Positions 47,673 through 57,619 of a DNA stretch of 64,000 bases are shown here, in pieces (position 1 is the stretch's first letter; each line of letters starts with the position of its first letter). A program made the translations under genes and the position numbers. The DNA lies in contig VGOZ01000002.1 of NCBI GenBank assembly GCA_016875715.1, positions 1 through 64,000 of the forward strand, given 5' to 3'. Source of the DNA: Chloroflexota bacterium (GTDB lineage Bacteria; Chloroflexota; UBA6077; FW602-bin22). Below the pieces are notes generated by a model, which saw nothing but the letters and a program-made list of their open reading frames with translations, did no database searches and was not told where the DNA came from.

Positions 47673-48746
47673 ATGGAACTGGGCGTCTACTCCTTCGGCG
47701 AGATCCCCCTGGGAACGGCGACACGACCCGCCGAGGGCCCGGGGAAGCGACTCCGTGACCTGATTGAGGAGATCGTCCTCGCCGATCAAGTCGGACTGGA
47801 TGTCTTCGGCGTCGGCGAACATCATCGGCCCGATTTCGCCGTCTCCGCTCCGGCGGTGGTCCTTGCGGCCGCGGCCGAGCGAACGTCGCGCATCCGGCTG
47901 GGCAGCGCGGTCTCGGTGCTCAGTTCGGACGACCCCGTGCGCGTGTTCCAGCAGTTCGCGACTCTCGATTTGCTCTCAGGGGGTCGAGCCGAGATGATGG
48001 CCGGCCGCGGATCTTTCGTCGAGTCGTTCCCTCTCTTCGGCTACGACCTCAAGGATTACGACGAACTCTTTGCCGAGAAACTTGAACTGCTCCTCCGCAT
48101 CCGCGCATCGGAGCACGTGATCTGGGAAGGCGGCCATCGTCCGCCCATCGCGAACCGCGGTGTCTATCCGCGACCGATCCAGGATCCGCTTCCGCTGTGG
48201 ATCGCGGTTGGCGGCTCACCCAATTCGGCCTTCCGGGCCGGAGCGCTGGGACTGCCTATGGCGCTCGCGATCATCGGCGGGGAGCCTGCCCGATTCGCAC
48301 CGTTCGCGGAAATCCATCGGCGCGGCGCCCGTCAGGCCGGGATGGCGGTCCCGGCGCTGAGCATCAACTCCCACGGCTACATTGCTGAGTCCTCGCAGGA
48401 GGCCGCCGACGAGTACTTCCCTCCCTTCCTTGAACTGATGTCGCGGATCGGGCGCGAACGGGGATGGGCGCCGATGACTCGCGAGGACTTCGAGACATCG
48501 CGGACGCTGCGCGGCGCGAACTTCGTGGGGAGCCCGGCGCAGGTCGTCGAGAAGATCCTCTTCCAGCACGAGATCTTCCATCACCAGCGGTTCACGCTGA
48601 TGTTCAGCGCCGGATCGATGCCCCACGCCGGGGTGATGCGTTCCATCGAACTGTTCGGCACCCGAGTGGTGCCTGAGGTCCGCCGAGCCCTCGCGACGAA
48701 GGCCGATCGGCCTGCCATTCCGCTCGTCGCGCCCGCGGCGAACTGA
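47673..48746 (+). CDS. LLM class flavin-dependent oxidoreductase
   Basis: 357 aa; [75 protein letters not shown]. Confidence 0.92.
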   Translation: MELGVYSFGEIPLGTATRPAEGPGKRLRDLIEEIVLADQVGLDVFGVGEHHRPDFAVSAPAVVLAAAAERTSRIRLGSAVSVLSSDDPVRVFQQFATLDLLSGGRAEMMAGRGSFVESFPLFGYDLKDYDELFAEKLELLLRIRASEHVIWEGGHRPPIANRGVYPRPIQDPLPLWIAVGGSPNSAFRAGALGLPMALAIIGGEPARFAPFAEIHRRGARQAGMAVPALSINSHGYIAESSQEAADEYFPPFLELMSRIGRERGWAPMTREDFETSRTLRGANFVGSPAQVVEKILFQHEIFHHQRFTLMFSAGSMPHAGVMRSIELFGTRVVPEVRRALATKADRPAIPLVAPAAN

Positions 48747-48758
48747 CAGGTGTTCGCC

Positions 48759-49307
48759 CTAGACAGGGCGAAGCGGCGCGGCGACCGTCGGGCGTTCGAC
48801 CGCGATCGGATCGCCGCGGTGGACGACACCTCCCCGAAGAACGATCGCCATCACGCCAGCCTTGCGGATGATCTCTCCGCCGGCGTCGCGATCGAGAGTC
48901 GCCGCCATGAGTCCGGTCTGAAGGCCATCGAGCTGCGCGCATGGGTTGCGCAGGCCGGTCAGTTCGATCTCGGCGTCCGCGCCTAGGCGCAGCCGCGTAC
49001 CGGTCGGCAAGCTCAGCAGATCGAGGCCGCGAGTCGTTACGTTCTCCCCCATCACACCAGGTGGGATAGCGAATCCCGCCAGCGCGAGTTCGTCGTGCAG
49101 TTCCCCGTGGATGAGGTGCACCTGGCGGAGGTTCGGCTGGCTTGGGTCGCGCGCCACGCGAGAACGATGCTTCACCGTCGCCCCGCAGTGGGCATCTCCT
49201 TCCAAGCCGAGACCGGCGATCAGGGTGATGGACGCGACGTTCGGCTTCATCATCGTATGGCCCGGTGACAGACTGACTGCCTCGACCACCGCTGCCATCT
49301 CTCTCAC
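48759..49307 (-). CDS. MOSC domain protein
   Basis: 182 aa; QVHLIHGELHDELALAGFAIPPGVMGENVTTRGLDLLSLPTGTRLRLG. Confidence 0.85.
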   Translation of the reverse strand: MREMAAVVEAVSLSPGHTMMKPNVASITLIAGLGLEGDAHCGATVKHRSRVARDPSQPNLRQVHLIHGELHDELALAGFAIPPGVMGENVTTRGLDLLSLPTGTRLRLGADAEIELTGLRNPCAQLDGLQTGLMAATLDRDAGGEIIRKAGVMAIVLRGGVVHRGDPIAVERPTVAAPLRPV

Positions 49308-49370
49308 CCCATACGCGTCGCCGTTCGCGGAATCGTAAACCGCTCCGACCCTGCGGGGGAGCGTGTCGCG

Positions 49371-49703
49371 TCAGTCGAGGTAGCGTCGCTCGGACGGCCA
49401 CCACCGGCCGTATCGGGCGATCTGCTGGCGCACGATGATGCGTCGTGCGGCGCGCAGCTCCTCCTCGAGGCGCTCGCGCCAGCCATCACCGGGCGCGCCA
49501 TCCCGATCGATCCTCGCCCGGGCTTCCGCCACGGTGTCCCGCGCTCGGGCAAGATGGCGACGCAGATCGTGTCCAGGCGCACCGGAGGCGGCTCGGTCCC
49601 AGTCCGTTCGCACGGCCGCGATCTGCCCGGAGGCGAGGCGGAGCGCCCAGAGTTCGGGATCGAATCGCCTGAGTGTCGCGTTCGGAAAGACCACGCCGAT
49701 CAT
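49371..49703 (-). CDS. Hypothetical protein
   Basis: 110 aa ORF MIGVVFPNATLRRFDPELWALRLASGQIAAV... with helical, charged composition. Confidence 0.45.
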   Translation of the reverse strand: MIGVVFPNATLRRFDPELWALRLASGQIAAVRTDWDRAASGAPGHDLRRHLARARDTVAEARARIDRDGAPGDGWRERLEEELRAARRIIVRQQIARYGRWWPSERRYLD

Positions 49704-49799
49704 CGCGCATGCCGCGCTTTGGTGGAGGCGTCCGGCGGCACTACGGCACCGCCCTGGCCCGAGGCGCGACAATAGCGCGACTGTCGCGGGGAGTCGCCG

Positions 49800-50246
49800 A
49801 TGGATCTCGAGCGGGTGGACGTGGATTTCTTGCTCATGGCCGATCGCGCCGAGGCGATCAACGGCAAGCTGTACATGCTGGGCGGCGCCTGGGACCGAAT
49901 CGGTGTGGCCGACTTCCAGAAGCCCATCCTCTTCTCGGTCGCTATCGGCATGCTCGTTCCCTGGAATGCGACGAACATGAGCCACACCGTCCTGTTGACG
50001 ATCCGCGACGCCGACGCGCATCCAGTCAATTTTCGAATCGAAGCGAGTTTCGTGACGGGGCGCCCGCCGCAGCTCAACGGCGAGACCCAGCGCGTTCTCC
50101 TCGCTGTGCCCAACGCTACCGCGTTATTGCGCGGTCCTGGCCAGTACCTGCTGAGCGCGGCGATCAACGGCCGGGAGAGCAAGGTCGTGCGGTTCATCGC
50201 CCACCCCGTCGCGCCCGACGTCCCAGCCCCACCATCGCCGGGCTGA
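49800..50246 (+). CDS. DUF6941-like protein
   Basis: 148 aa; VDFLLMADRAEAINGKLYMLGGAWDRI. Confidence 0.65.
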   Translation: MDLERVDVDFLLMADRAEAINGKLYMLGGAWDRIGVADFQKPILFSVAIGMLVPWNATNMSHTVLLTIRDADAHPVNFRIEASFVTGRPPQLNGETQRVLLAVPNATALLRGPGQYLLSAAINGRESKVVRFIAHPVAPDVPAPPSPG

Positions 50247-50253
50247 ACTCGCC

Positions 50254-50478
50254 TCAGACCGGGCGCATCAGGACGAAAACGACGAACGCAAGCGCGAGCA
50301 CGGCGAACACGGCGACGAACCCTCCGGCCAGGCGCACGACGAGGATGTCCCACGCCCGCCGCCTCGGTTCGCGTCGGCCCGGGCCGCCGTGAATGAAGTC
50401 GACGAAGCGCGGCGCGAGCACCAGTTGGGCCACGCTCAGCGCTAGGAATACGCACAGTGTGGCGAGGAGGATTTCCAT
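50254..50478 (-). CDS. Small membrane protein
   Basis: 74 aa, two TM segments. Confidence 0.5.
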   Translation of the reverse strand: MEILLATLCVFLALSVAQLVLAPRFVDFIHGGPGRREPRRRAWDILVVRLAGGFVAVFAVLALAFVVFVLMRPV

Positions 50479-50498
50479 CGGCCGCGGGCGCGCGATCC

Positions 50499-52124
50499 TC
50501 AGAAGGCGACCGCCGCGCCGTCCTTGCGCGGCTCGCTCGCTGCGGTGAGCACGCCCGAATCGGGGTCGATGAGGATGGCCTGACCTCCGCCAAACGCCAT
50601 TGTCAGCGCTGCCTCGGAGCGCGCATCGTGGCCGCGCGTGCGCAGGCTGTCGACCGTCGCGGTGCCGAAGGTCTCCTCGAGCGCCACGCGCACGCCGTGC
50701 ATCACTCGGAACCGGGGCGCGTCCAACGCCTCCTGCGGGTTCATCCGGAAATCGACCAGGTTGCTCAACACTTGAAGGTGACCCTGCGGCTGCATGAACC
50801 CTCCCATCACGCCGTAGCTAAGCCACGGCCTCCCCTGGCGCGTCACCATCGCCGGGATGATCGTGTGGTAGGGCCGCTTTGCCCCCTCGAGGCGATTGCG
50901 GTGGGTCGGATCGAGCGAGAAGCACCCGCCGCGATTCTGCAGACAGATTCCTGTGTCCCCAGCGGTGATACCGGATCCGAACCCGTGGTACAGGCTGTTG
51001 ATGAAGGAGCAGGCGTTGCCCCGCCCATCGACCGCCGAGAGGTACACGGTATCGCTCGCCGGTGGCATCACCCGCGGGATCGTGCGGGCGCGCGCGGGAT
51101 CGATCGAACGGTAAGCCTGACCGGCGTGCGCGGCCGAGAGGAGTTCGTCCAGGGGCAGATCGACGAAGGCCGGGTCGGCGACGTAGTCGCTCGCGACCTC
51201 GAAACCGATCTTCATCGCCTCGATCGCGAGGTGCTGATGCTCGGCAGAGCCCCAGACGCGCGTGCCCAGATCATCGCGCGCAAGGATGTTCAGAGCCACG
51301 AGCGCGGCAAGCCCCTGCCCGTTTGGCGGGCATTCGTACACATCGTAGCCCCGGTAGCTGATGTGGATCGGCGAATCCCACGTCGAACGATGGTTGGCCA
51401 GATCCTGTTTCGTGATGAGACCGCCTTCACGCTGACTGCACGCGACGATCTGTTCGGCGATCTCGCCGCGATAGAAGGCATCACGTCCGCCTGTCGCGAT
51501 CGCGCGCAGGCTCTTCGCCAGAGCCGGAAGCCGGACGATCTGCCCGGCGCGGGGTGGCTGGCCGTCGAAGAGGTAGTGGCGGGTCGAGTCGGCGTGGCGC
51601 GCCAGTTTGGCCGCCGAGGCTGCCCAGTTCCGCGCGATCAACTCCGAGACCGGATAGCCCTCCTCGGCGTACTCGATAGCCGGGGCAAGGATCTCCGCCA
51701 TTGGCTTGCTGCCAAATCGCTCGATGAGTGCGGCCCAACCATCGACCGCCCCCGGCACCGTGACCGAGTGGATGCCGACCTGGGGCATCGTGCCGAAGCG
51801 TGCGCGGTACTCCTCGACGCTGGCTGCACGCGGCGCCCGTCCGCTCGCGTTCAGGGCGTGCACGGTCGGATCGCCGGCGACGCAGCAGAGCGCGAACGCG
51901 TCTCCGCCGATGCCGGTGGACATGGGCTCGACGACGTTGAGAGCCGCGGCCGTGGCAATGGCGGCGTCGAAAGCGTTGCCGCCGGCCAGGAGGAGGCGCA
52001 AACCCGCCTGTGCCGCCAGTGGCTGACTCGTGGCGACCGCGCCACGCCGGCCGTGTACGGCGGATCGGCGGGAGGGGAACCTCTGCCCGGCGATCCGCCC
52101 GAGGCCGTCGTACGAGGCGCTCAC
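50499..52124 (-). CDS. Gamma-glutamyltransferase family protein
   Basis: GGNAFDAAIATAAALNVVEPMSTGIGGDAFAL; SYGVMGGFMQPQGHLQVLSNLVDFRMNPQEALDAPRFR; GTGA overlap with upstream gene. Confidence 0.92.
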   Translation of the reverse strand: MSASYDGLGRIAGQRFPSRRSAVHGRRGAVATSQPLAAQAGLRLLLAGGNAFDAAIATAAALNVVEPMSTGIGGDAFALCCVAGDPTVHALNASGRAPRAASVEEYRARFGTMPQVGIHSVTVPGAVDGWAALIERFGSKPMAEILAPAIEYAEEGYPVSELIARNWAASAAKLARHADSTRHYLFDGQPPRAGQIVRLPALAKSLRAIATGGRDAFYRGEIAEQIVACSQREGGLITKQDLANHRSTWDSPIHISYRGYDVYECPPNGQGLAALVALNILARDDLGTRVWGSAEHQHLAIEAMKIGFEVASDYVADPAFVDLPLDELLSAAHAGQAYRSIDPARARTIPRVMPPASDTVYLSAVDGRGNACSFINSLYHGFGSGITAGDTGICLQNRGGCFSLDPTHRNRLEGAKRPYHTIIPAMVTRQGRPWLSYGVMGGFMQPQGHLQVLSNLVDFRMNPQEALDAPRFRVMHGVRVALEETFGTATVDSLRTRGHDARSEAALTMAFGGGQAILIDPDSGVLTAASEPRKDGAAVAF

Positions 52125-53221
52125 CGGAGCTTGCCGCGCCCCAGCACCGGCCACACTTGTTCGACCATGCCATCACGGATCGCGTACATCTCATCGTGGA
52201 GGAAGGTGGTCGAGTCGGAATAGCCGGCGATCCATTCGACCCTATCGCCGACCCGCAGGCGATCGTTCGGCTCGGCGAGTTCGATCACGCCGTGCTCGGC
52301 GGAGAGGCTCACCTTTGCGACCGTGCCGAGATCCAGCGGGCGCGGGGTTCCCGCGCTGTTGCTCATCGTCTTCCACCCCGCGTCGGTGACGATCCGGGTG
52401 CCGTTCGGCCGGCTCGTGACGGTCGTGACGATCGTCATGGCGAAGCCGTGGTCTTTGAGCAGGTAATGCTCGGCGTAGTGGACGTCGCCGAAGATCCCGC
52501 CCCCCGCCTGGATCTCGGTGACGCCCGGGATAGTTGACGTAATCCAGTAGGTGCCCGTGCCGCCGCACGAGACGATCTCCAGCGGCAGCCCGGCCTGGCG
52601 CCCCGCTTCGGCTGTCCCGACGAGCTTCTCGCCAACCGCCTCATCGATCGCGACGCGCTTCTGATCGTCGGGCATGTGCAGCGTGTGCGCTTCCCAGGCC
52701 ATGAGGCCGCTCAGCTTGATGCCCGGCAGGTCATGGACCTTCCGGGCCAGGGCCAGCGCCGGCTCGCCGGGATCGACGCCGGCGCGGTTCAAACCCACGT
52801 TCAGCTCGAGCAGGACCCGCACCCGGGTGCCCGCACGCCGCGCCGCGGCGTCGATCTGAAGGGCGTTGTCGTACGAGTCGACCGCGACCATCACGTCGGC
52901 GTGGCGCTGCAGGTGCGCGAGCCGGCTCACCTTGTCGTGGCCGACAATCTGATTGGCGATGAGGATGTCGCGGATCCCGGCGCCGGCCATCACTTCGGCC
53001 TCACCCAGCTTCGCGCAGGTGACCCCGAACGCGCCGGCGGAGAGTTCGCGATGCGCGATCGCGGGGATCTTCTGGCCCTTGGTGTGTGGCCGCCACCCCT
53101 TGCCACCGCGGCGAATGATGGTGTCGGCCATCCGCTGGACGTTCGCCTCCATCGTCGTGAGGTCGACGCAGAGTGCGGGTGTATCCAGTTCGAACTTCGA
53201 TCGGCCAATCGGGGTACTCAT
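52121..53221 (-). CDS. D-threonine aldolase / alanine racemase-like PLP enzyme (DSD1 family)
   Basis: 366 aa; ELDTPALCVDLTTMEANVQRMAD, RPHTKGQKIPAIAHREL. Confidence 0.88.
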   Translation of the reverse strand: MSTPIGRSKFELDTPALCVDLTTMEANVQRMADTIIRRGGKGWRPHTKGQKIPAIAHRELSAGAFGVTCAKLGEAEVMAGAGIRDILIANQIVGHDKVSRLAHLQRHADVMVAVDSYDNALQIDAAARRAGTRVRVLLELNVGLNRAGVDPGEPALALARKVHDLPGIKLSGLMAWEAHTLHMPDDQKRVAIDEAVGEKLVGTAEAGRQAGLPLEIVSCGGTGTYWITSTIPGVTEIQAGGGIFGDVHYAEHYLLKDHGFAMTIVTTVTSRPNGTRIVTDAGWKTMSNSAGTPRPLDLGTVAKVSLSAEHGVIELAEPNDRLRVGDRVEWIAGYSDSTTFLHDEMYAIRDGMVEQVWPVLGRGKLR

Positions 53222-53293
53222 CCGGGCGCTCCTCCTCGGCTGCCCGATACTACACGACCGGTGGTGCCCCTCCGCCGAAGGGAGGGAGTCCGC

Positions 53294-54016
53294 TCAGCCG
53301 ATGACGCGCCGGCGGAGGCGATCGATCGCCGGTGCATCCAGCCCGGCCGCGCTGAGGTATCCCTCGGTTCCGCCGTATCTCTCGCGCAGGTGAGTCAGGA
53401 CGGCAGCAATGGCCGAGGCGGGTGACCCGTACCGGGCACGGTCGGCCTGCCGCTCTTCGACCATCCACTGGGTGATGAGCCGGAAGAGATTGACCTCGCT
53501 CTCGGCGTAGTCGGCCTCGACAGTCGCGCCGGGGACGGCGACGAGGTCGAGCATCATCGCCACGACGATACCGGTCCGATCCTTGCCGGCGTGGCAGTGC
53601 ACGACGACCGGCCCGATGCCCGCGTCGGCGATTGCGCTGAGGATGCGACCGACGTTGGTCGCGAAGTCGTCAACCATCCCGCGGTAGGCGACGTCGATGC
53701 CGTTCGCGGTCCGCAGGCGCTCGATCGCGGCCTCGTTGGCCGTATCGAGAAACGGGAGGTTCGCGTAGCGGGGATCGCCCGGCTGCCTCAATTCCGCAAA
53801 CGGATTCGGGTAGCGCTCCAGTTCATCGTCGTTGCGCAGATCGACGATGAGCGACACGCCCGCGTCCACGACCGCGCGCCGACCGCGCGCCGTGAGCCGA
53901 TGGAGGGAGTCCGAGCGGATGATGGCGTCCGCGCGCGTCGCCGCTCCCAGGGCGGTCACGTAGCCACCGATGTGCCGGGCGTTGTGGCAGTCTTCCCAGG
54001 CGAGGAGTCGATCCAT
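53294..54016 (-). CDS. Tyrosine-protein phosphatase (PTP/DSP-like)
   Basis: 240 aa; NARHIGGYVT, IRSDSLHRLTARGR, VVHCHAGKDRTGIV (CX5R). Confidence 0.92.
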   Translation of the reverse strand: MDRLLAWEDCHNARHIGGYVTALGAATRADAIIRSDSLHRLTARGRRAVVDAGVSLIVDLRNDDELERYPNPFAELRQPGDPRYANLPFLDTANEAAIERLRTANGIDVAYRGMVDDFATNVGRILSAIADAGIGPVVVHCHAGKDRTGIVVAMMLDLVAVPGATVEADYAESEVNLFRLITQWMVEERQADRARYGSPASAIAAVLTHLRERYGGTEGYLSAAGLDAPAIDRLRRRVIG

Positions 54017-54491
54017 GCGCCCGAGTATCGGCGGCGGAAGCGAATCGTGGCGAGGGCTCTTCGGCTTTGCCCGAACCGCATCTGTGCTCGATGAACGGGC
54101 CCCAGCGGCCCGAGATCATGGCCCAGTATCCTGGCTCTAGTCACGGTGTGCGTGCGCACCGACGGGCGCCGGTGACCGCGCCGAGCACGAAGGTCAGCGC
54201 GTGTGTGGACCAGAGTCGCGGCTGCGTTCGCGAGCCGCGCGGCGCCGCTGAGTGACGCTGCCTCGAACGAAAGCTGGCGTGCCGCCATGACGTCCGGACC
54301 GCATCGCGCGCACCGTGCCTCTCATCCATTGTGTGAACGGGCATCGACAATGTGCGGACGACGAAGCTGATTCCGGAAGTGTGCAAAGACGGGAGACGCG
54401 GACTCGTGAATGGAAGTCAGCGGAGCGCTGTACCGCGGATCAGGGACGGCGCTACCCTCCGAAGCCGGATGGCGGGCGTGGCGCGACGGGT

Positions 54492-56358
54492 GTGATCGCG
54501 CTACGTGAACGCGCCGCGGTCGTCGTGGTGCGTGCGATCGCCGCTTTCTTCCGTCTCCATCGACTCGACGAGTATCCCCCCGGGCTGTACCACGACATTG
54601 GGGTCAACGGTCTCGACGCGATCGACATCCTGCACGGAAATCCCGCGATCTTCTTCGAACGAAACCGGCCGCGAGCCTCTCTTTCTCTACTACCAGGCCG
54701 CCCTGCTCAGTTTGCTCGGCTTCCATCCGTTCGTCTTCAACCTTTCCGGCGCACTTGTGAGTCTCCTGGGCGTCGCGCTCTCATACCGCCTCTTTCGCGA
54801 CTGATTCGGGCACGACATCGCGCTCGCGACCACCGCGATCTACTCGCTCAGCCTGTGGCCGATCGTCGCGGGGCGTATCGGGTTGCGGATGACGCTGATC
54901 GCGCCGGTCACCGTCCTGGCACTGCTTCTGCCCCATCGTGCGATGGCGAACACGCACGCACGGATCCCGATGCTCGGGGGTCTGGTCGCCGCCCATTCGC
55001 TCTACGTGCACCTCGCTGGGCGCATCGTACCGGTCATCCTGGCGGCGATCGTGCTCGCGACCCATCCTCCGCGGGCGGTCTGGCCACGGCTGGCGATCGT
55101 CGGCGCGACCTTCATCACAGTCGCCCTACCGCTGGCCGCCTACTTCGCGCTGCAGCCCGATCGTTTCTTCGGCAGAGCGAGCCAGGCGGCGATCGTCGCG
55201 ACGGAATCAGGCGTGGCCGGTGCGATCAGCGCGCTGCGGGAGAGCGCCGAGGGTGTGGCGGGGATGTTCACCACCGCCGGGGACGCACAACGTCGCCACA
55301 ACATCCCCGGCCGCCCCGTTTTCGAATGGCCGCTGAACGTGCTCTTTGTGGCCTGCCTCGTCGTCGCCATCACTCGGTCGGGGAAGGACGATCGATATCG
55401 GCGCTGCCTGATCTGGTTCGCGATCGGTTTGCTGCCGTCGATGCTTGCCACGGAGAGCCCACATTTCCTGCGCGCGATCGGCATTGCGCTCGTGACCATG
55501 CTCTTTCCGGTTCTGGCCATTGATTTCACGCTCCGGGCGTTCGGCGTGACAGCGCTCCGATCCAGACTGCTGCCGGTCGCCGGCGCGCTTCTCCTCGCGC
55601 TTCTGGTTGTGCGGAGCTACTACCTGTACTTCGACGTCTGGGCTCCTCACGTCGACGCGTACGCGTCGTTCGATACCCAGTTTACGGAGATCGCCGACCT
55701 CATCGATGTCCGCGATGAGCCACCCCTTCTCTTCGCGATCGAACGGGACGCCTCTCTCAATGTCCTGTCCGAACGGTCGCGATCCGGCATCTGGCAGCCC
55801 GAATCGAGCGCGGTGGTCACGGTTCCGGCGGTATCGGGCGGACTGCTCATTGCGGCGGAGCGCGACTCCGCCCTGGCCCGCGTCGCACCCGAGACCCTTC
55901 CTGGCCTGCTGGATCTGACCTGATGGCGCCCCGGCCTACGGCCGCACTTTCGGGCGTTCGCCTGGTCGGACGTCGAACGCCGCGCGTTCCTCGGCCGATT
56001 GCGTCCGTTCGACCCCGGCCCCCACTCCGCGGAACCGAACGGGGCGAGGGGCTTCTCGTTTGCCCGTCGGTCCGACGCGCACTTCGATCTGCACATCCTC
56101 TGGAAACTCGATCCGAGACGCCCGTGGACTGTGACCGCGGTCCTCGTACCGGCTCAGGGCCCCTTGATCAGCGTCACCGATCTCTCCGCGCCGCCGCTCA
56201 ACCGGACGGCGAAACCGATCCTGACACTGACGCACGCAGTATTTGCCGCCCCATCCGGTCTTTGCCGTCTCCGAGCGTCGGCTCGGGACGAGTCAGCCGT
56301 GACTCTCGCGTTCGGCGGGCCATTCGTCTCCGAGGCCGAAGCAGACCTTCGGGACTGA
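54492..56358 (+). pseudogene. Glycosyltransferase family 39-like membrane protein, frameshifted and interrupted by in-frame TGAs
   Basis: AIAAFFRLHRLDEYPPGLYHDIGVNGLDAIDILHGNPAIFFE (frame 3), shift near 54660 to ETGREPLFLYYQAALLSLLGFHPFVFNLSGALVSLLGVALSYRLFRD, TGA 54802, FGHDIALATTAIYSLSLWPIVAGRIGLRM continues same frame; TGA 55921, same frame open to 56358. Confidence 0.75.
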
Positions 56359-56394
56359 GCGAGGGCGTTCCGCGTCTTCTGGTACGCTGCACCC

Positions 56395-57570
56395 ATGCAC
56401 GACCTGCTCGTTCGCGGCGGCCACGTCCTCGATCCCGCCTCGGGCCTCGACGCCACGGCCGATGTCGCCGTCGATGGCGACCGGATCGTCGCGATCGGAC
56501 CCGATTTGGCGGCTGGCGGCTGGCGGCAGGTAGTCGAGGCGTCTGGCTTGGTCGTTGTGCCCGGTCTGGTCGATCTGCACACCCACGTCTATTGGGGCGT
56601 GCCGCCGCTGGGGATCGAGCCCGATCCGCACTGCCTCCGTCGGGGTGTCACGACCGCGATCGACGCGGGGTCCTCCGGGTCTTCGACCTTTCCCGGTTTC
56701 CGTCGCTATGTGATCGAAGTGTCGGCGACCCGCATCCGCGCCCTCCTCCATATCGCGTCGATCGGGATGGCCCAGGACAGCGGGCCGGAGGCGGCTCCGG
56801 AACTGGAGGATCTTCGCTGGGCGAACGTCGACCGAGCGATCGAGGTGGCCCGCGCCCATGCCGATCTCATCGTTGGGATGAAGGTGCGCCTCTCCGAGGC
56901 GATGCTCGGGGACAGTGCCGAGACCTGTCGCGAGGCGCTCCGGAGAACCCGCCAGGCCGCCGATGCAATCGGCAAGCCGACGATGGTCCACGTCGGAGGT
57001 ACGGCCATCTCGCTCGCCGAGATCCTGGAGATGCTGAACACCGGCGACATCGTTACTCACTGCTTCCACGGACGCTCCGAGGGCGTCCTCGATGACTCAG
57101 GCGCGGTGCGACCTCAGGTGCGGCGGGCGATGGAGCGCGGCATCGGCTTCGATGTCGGCCACGGCGCCGGCAGTTTCAGTTTCGATGTTGCCCGCCGCGC
57201 CCTCGAGCGGGGACTGATGCCCACGACGATCTCCTCCGACGTGCACGCGTTCAGCGTTGCCGGCCCCGCATACGACCTCGTCACGACGATGACAAAGTTC
57301 CTCCACCTCGGCGTGCCCCTCGCCAAGATCCTGCCCCGCGTTACGAGTGCCCCGGCCCGCGCGGTGGGCATGGCTGGTACGGTGGGCGCGCTCCGGGTGG
57401 GTGGCGTCGCCGACATCACGCTGCTGCGCCTCGAGCGGGGCGATTTCCTGCTCCGCGATGCGCACGGCCACATCGAACGGGGAGAGCGCCGCCTTGAACC
57501 GGTACGGGTGATCCGCGGCGGGCACGTCTATGAGTGTCTTCCCCACCCGGCCCATCATCCGCAAGGCTGA
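56395..57570 (+). CDS. Amidohydrolase/deacetylase family metallohydrolase
   Basis: 391 aa; VVPGLVDLHTHVYWG, THCFHGRSEGVLD, FDVGHGAGSFSFDVARRALERGLMPTTISSDVHAF. Confidence 0.9.
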   Translation: MHDLLVRGGHVLDPASGLDATADVAVDGDRIVAIGPDLAAGGWRQVVEASGLVVVPGLVDLHTHVYWGVPPLGIEPDPHCLRRGVTTAIDAGSSGSSTFPGFRRYVIEVSATRIRALLHIASIGMAQDSGPEAAPELEDLRWANVDRAIEVARAHADLIVGMKVRLSEAMLGDSAETCREALRRTRQAADAIGKPTMVHVGGTAISLAEILEMLNTGDIVTHCFHGRSEGVLDDSGAVRPQVRRAMERGIGFDVGHGAGSFSFDVARRALERGLMPTTISSDVHAFSVAGPAYDLVTTMTKFLHLGVPLAKILPRVTSAPARAVGMAGTVGALRVGGVADITLLRLERGDFLLRDAHGHIERGERRLEPVRVIRGGHVYECLPHPAHHPQG

Positions 57571-57619
57571 CCCGGCGCCGATCACGGAACCAGCCCGCGC
57601 GCGTGCCCATCCCGCCTCG

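Noticed and set aside
50457-52223. 588-aa plus-strand ORF
   Set aside because: Antisense to gamma-glutamyltransferase, which has clear motifs; shadow ORF.
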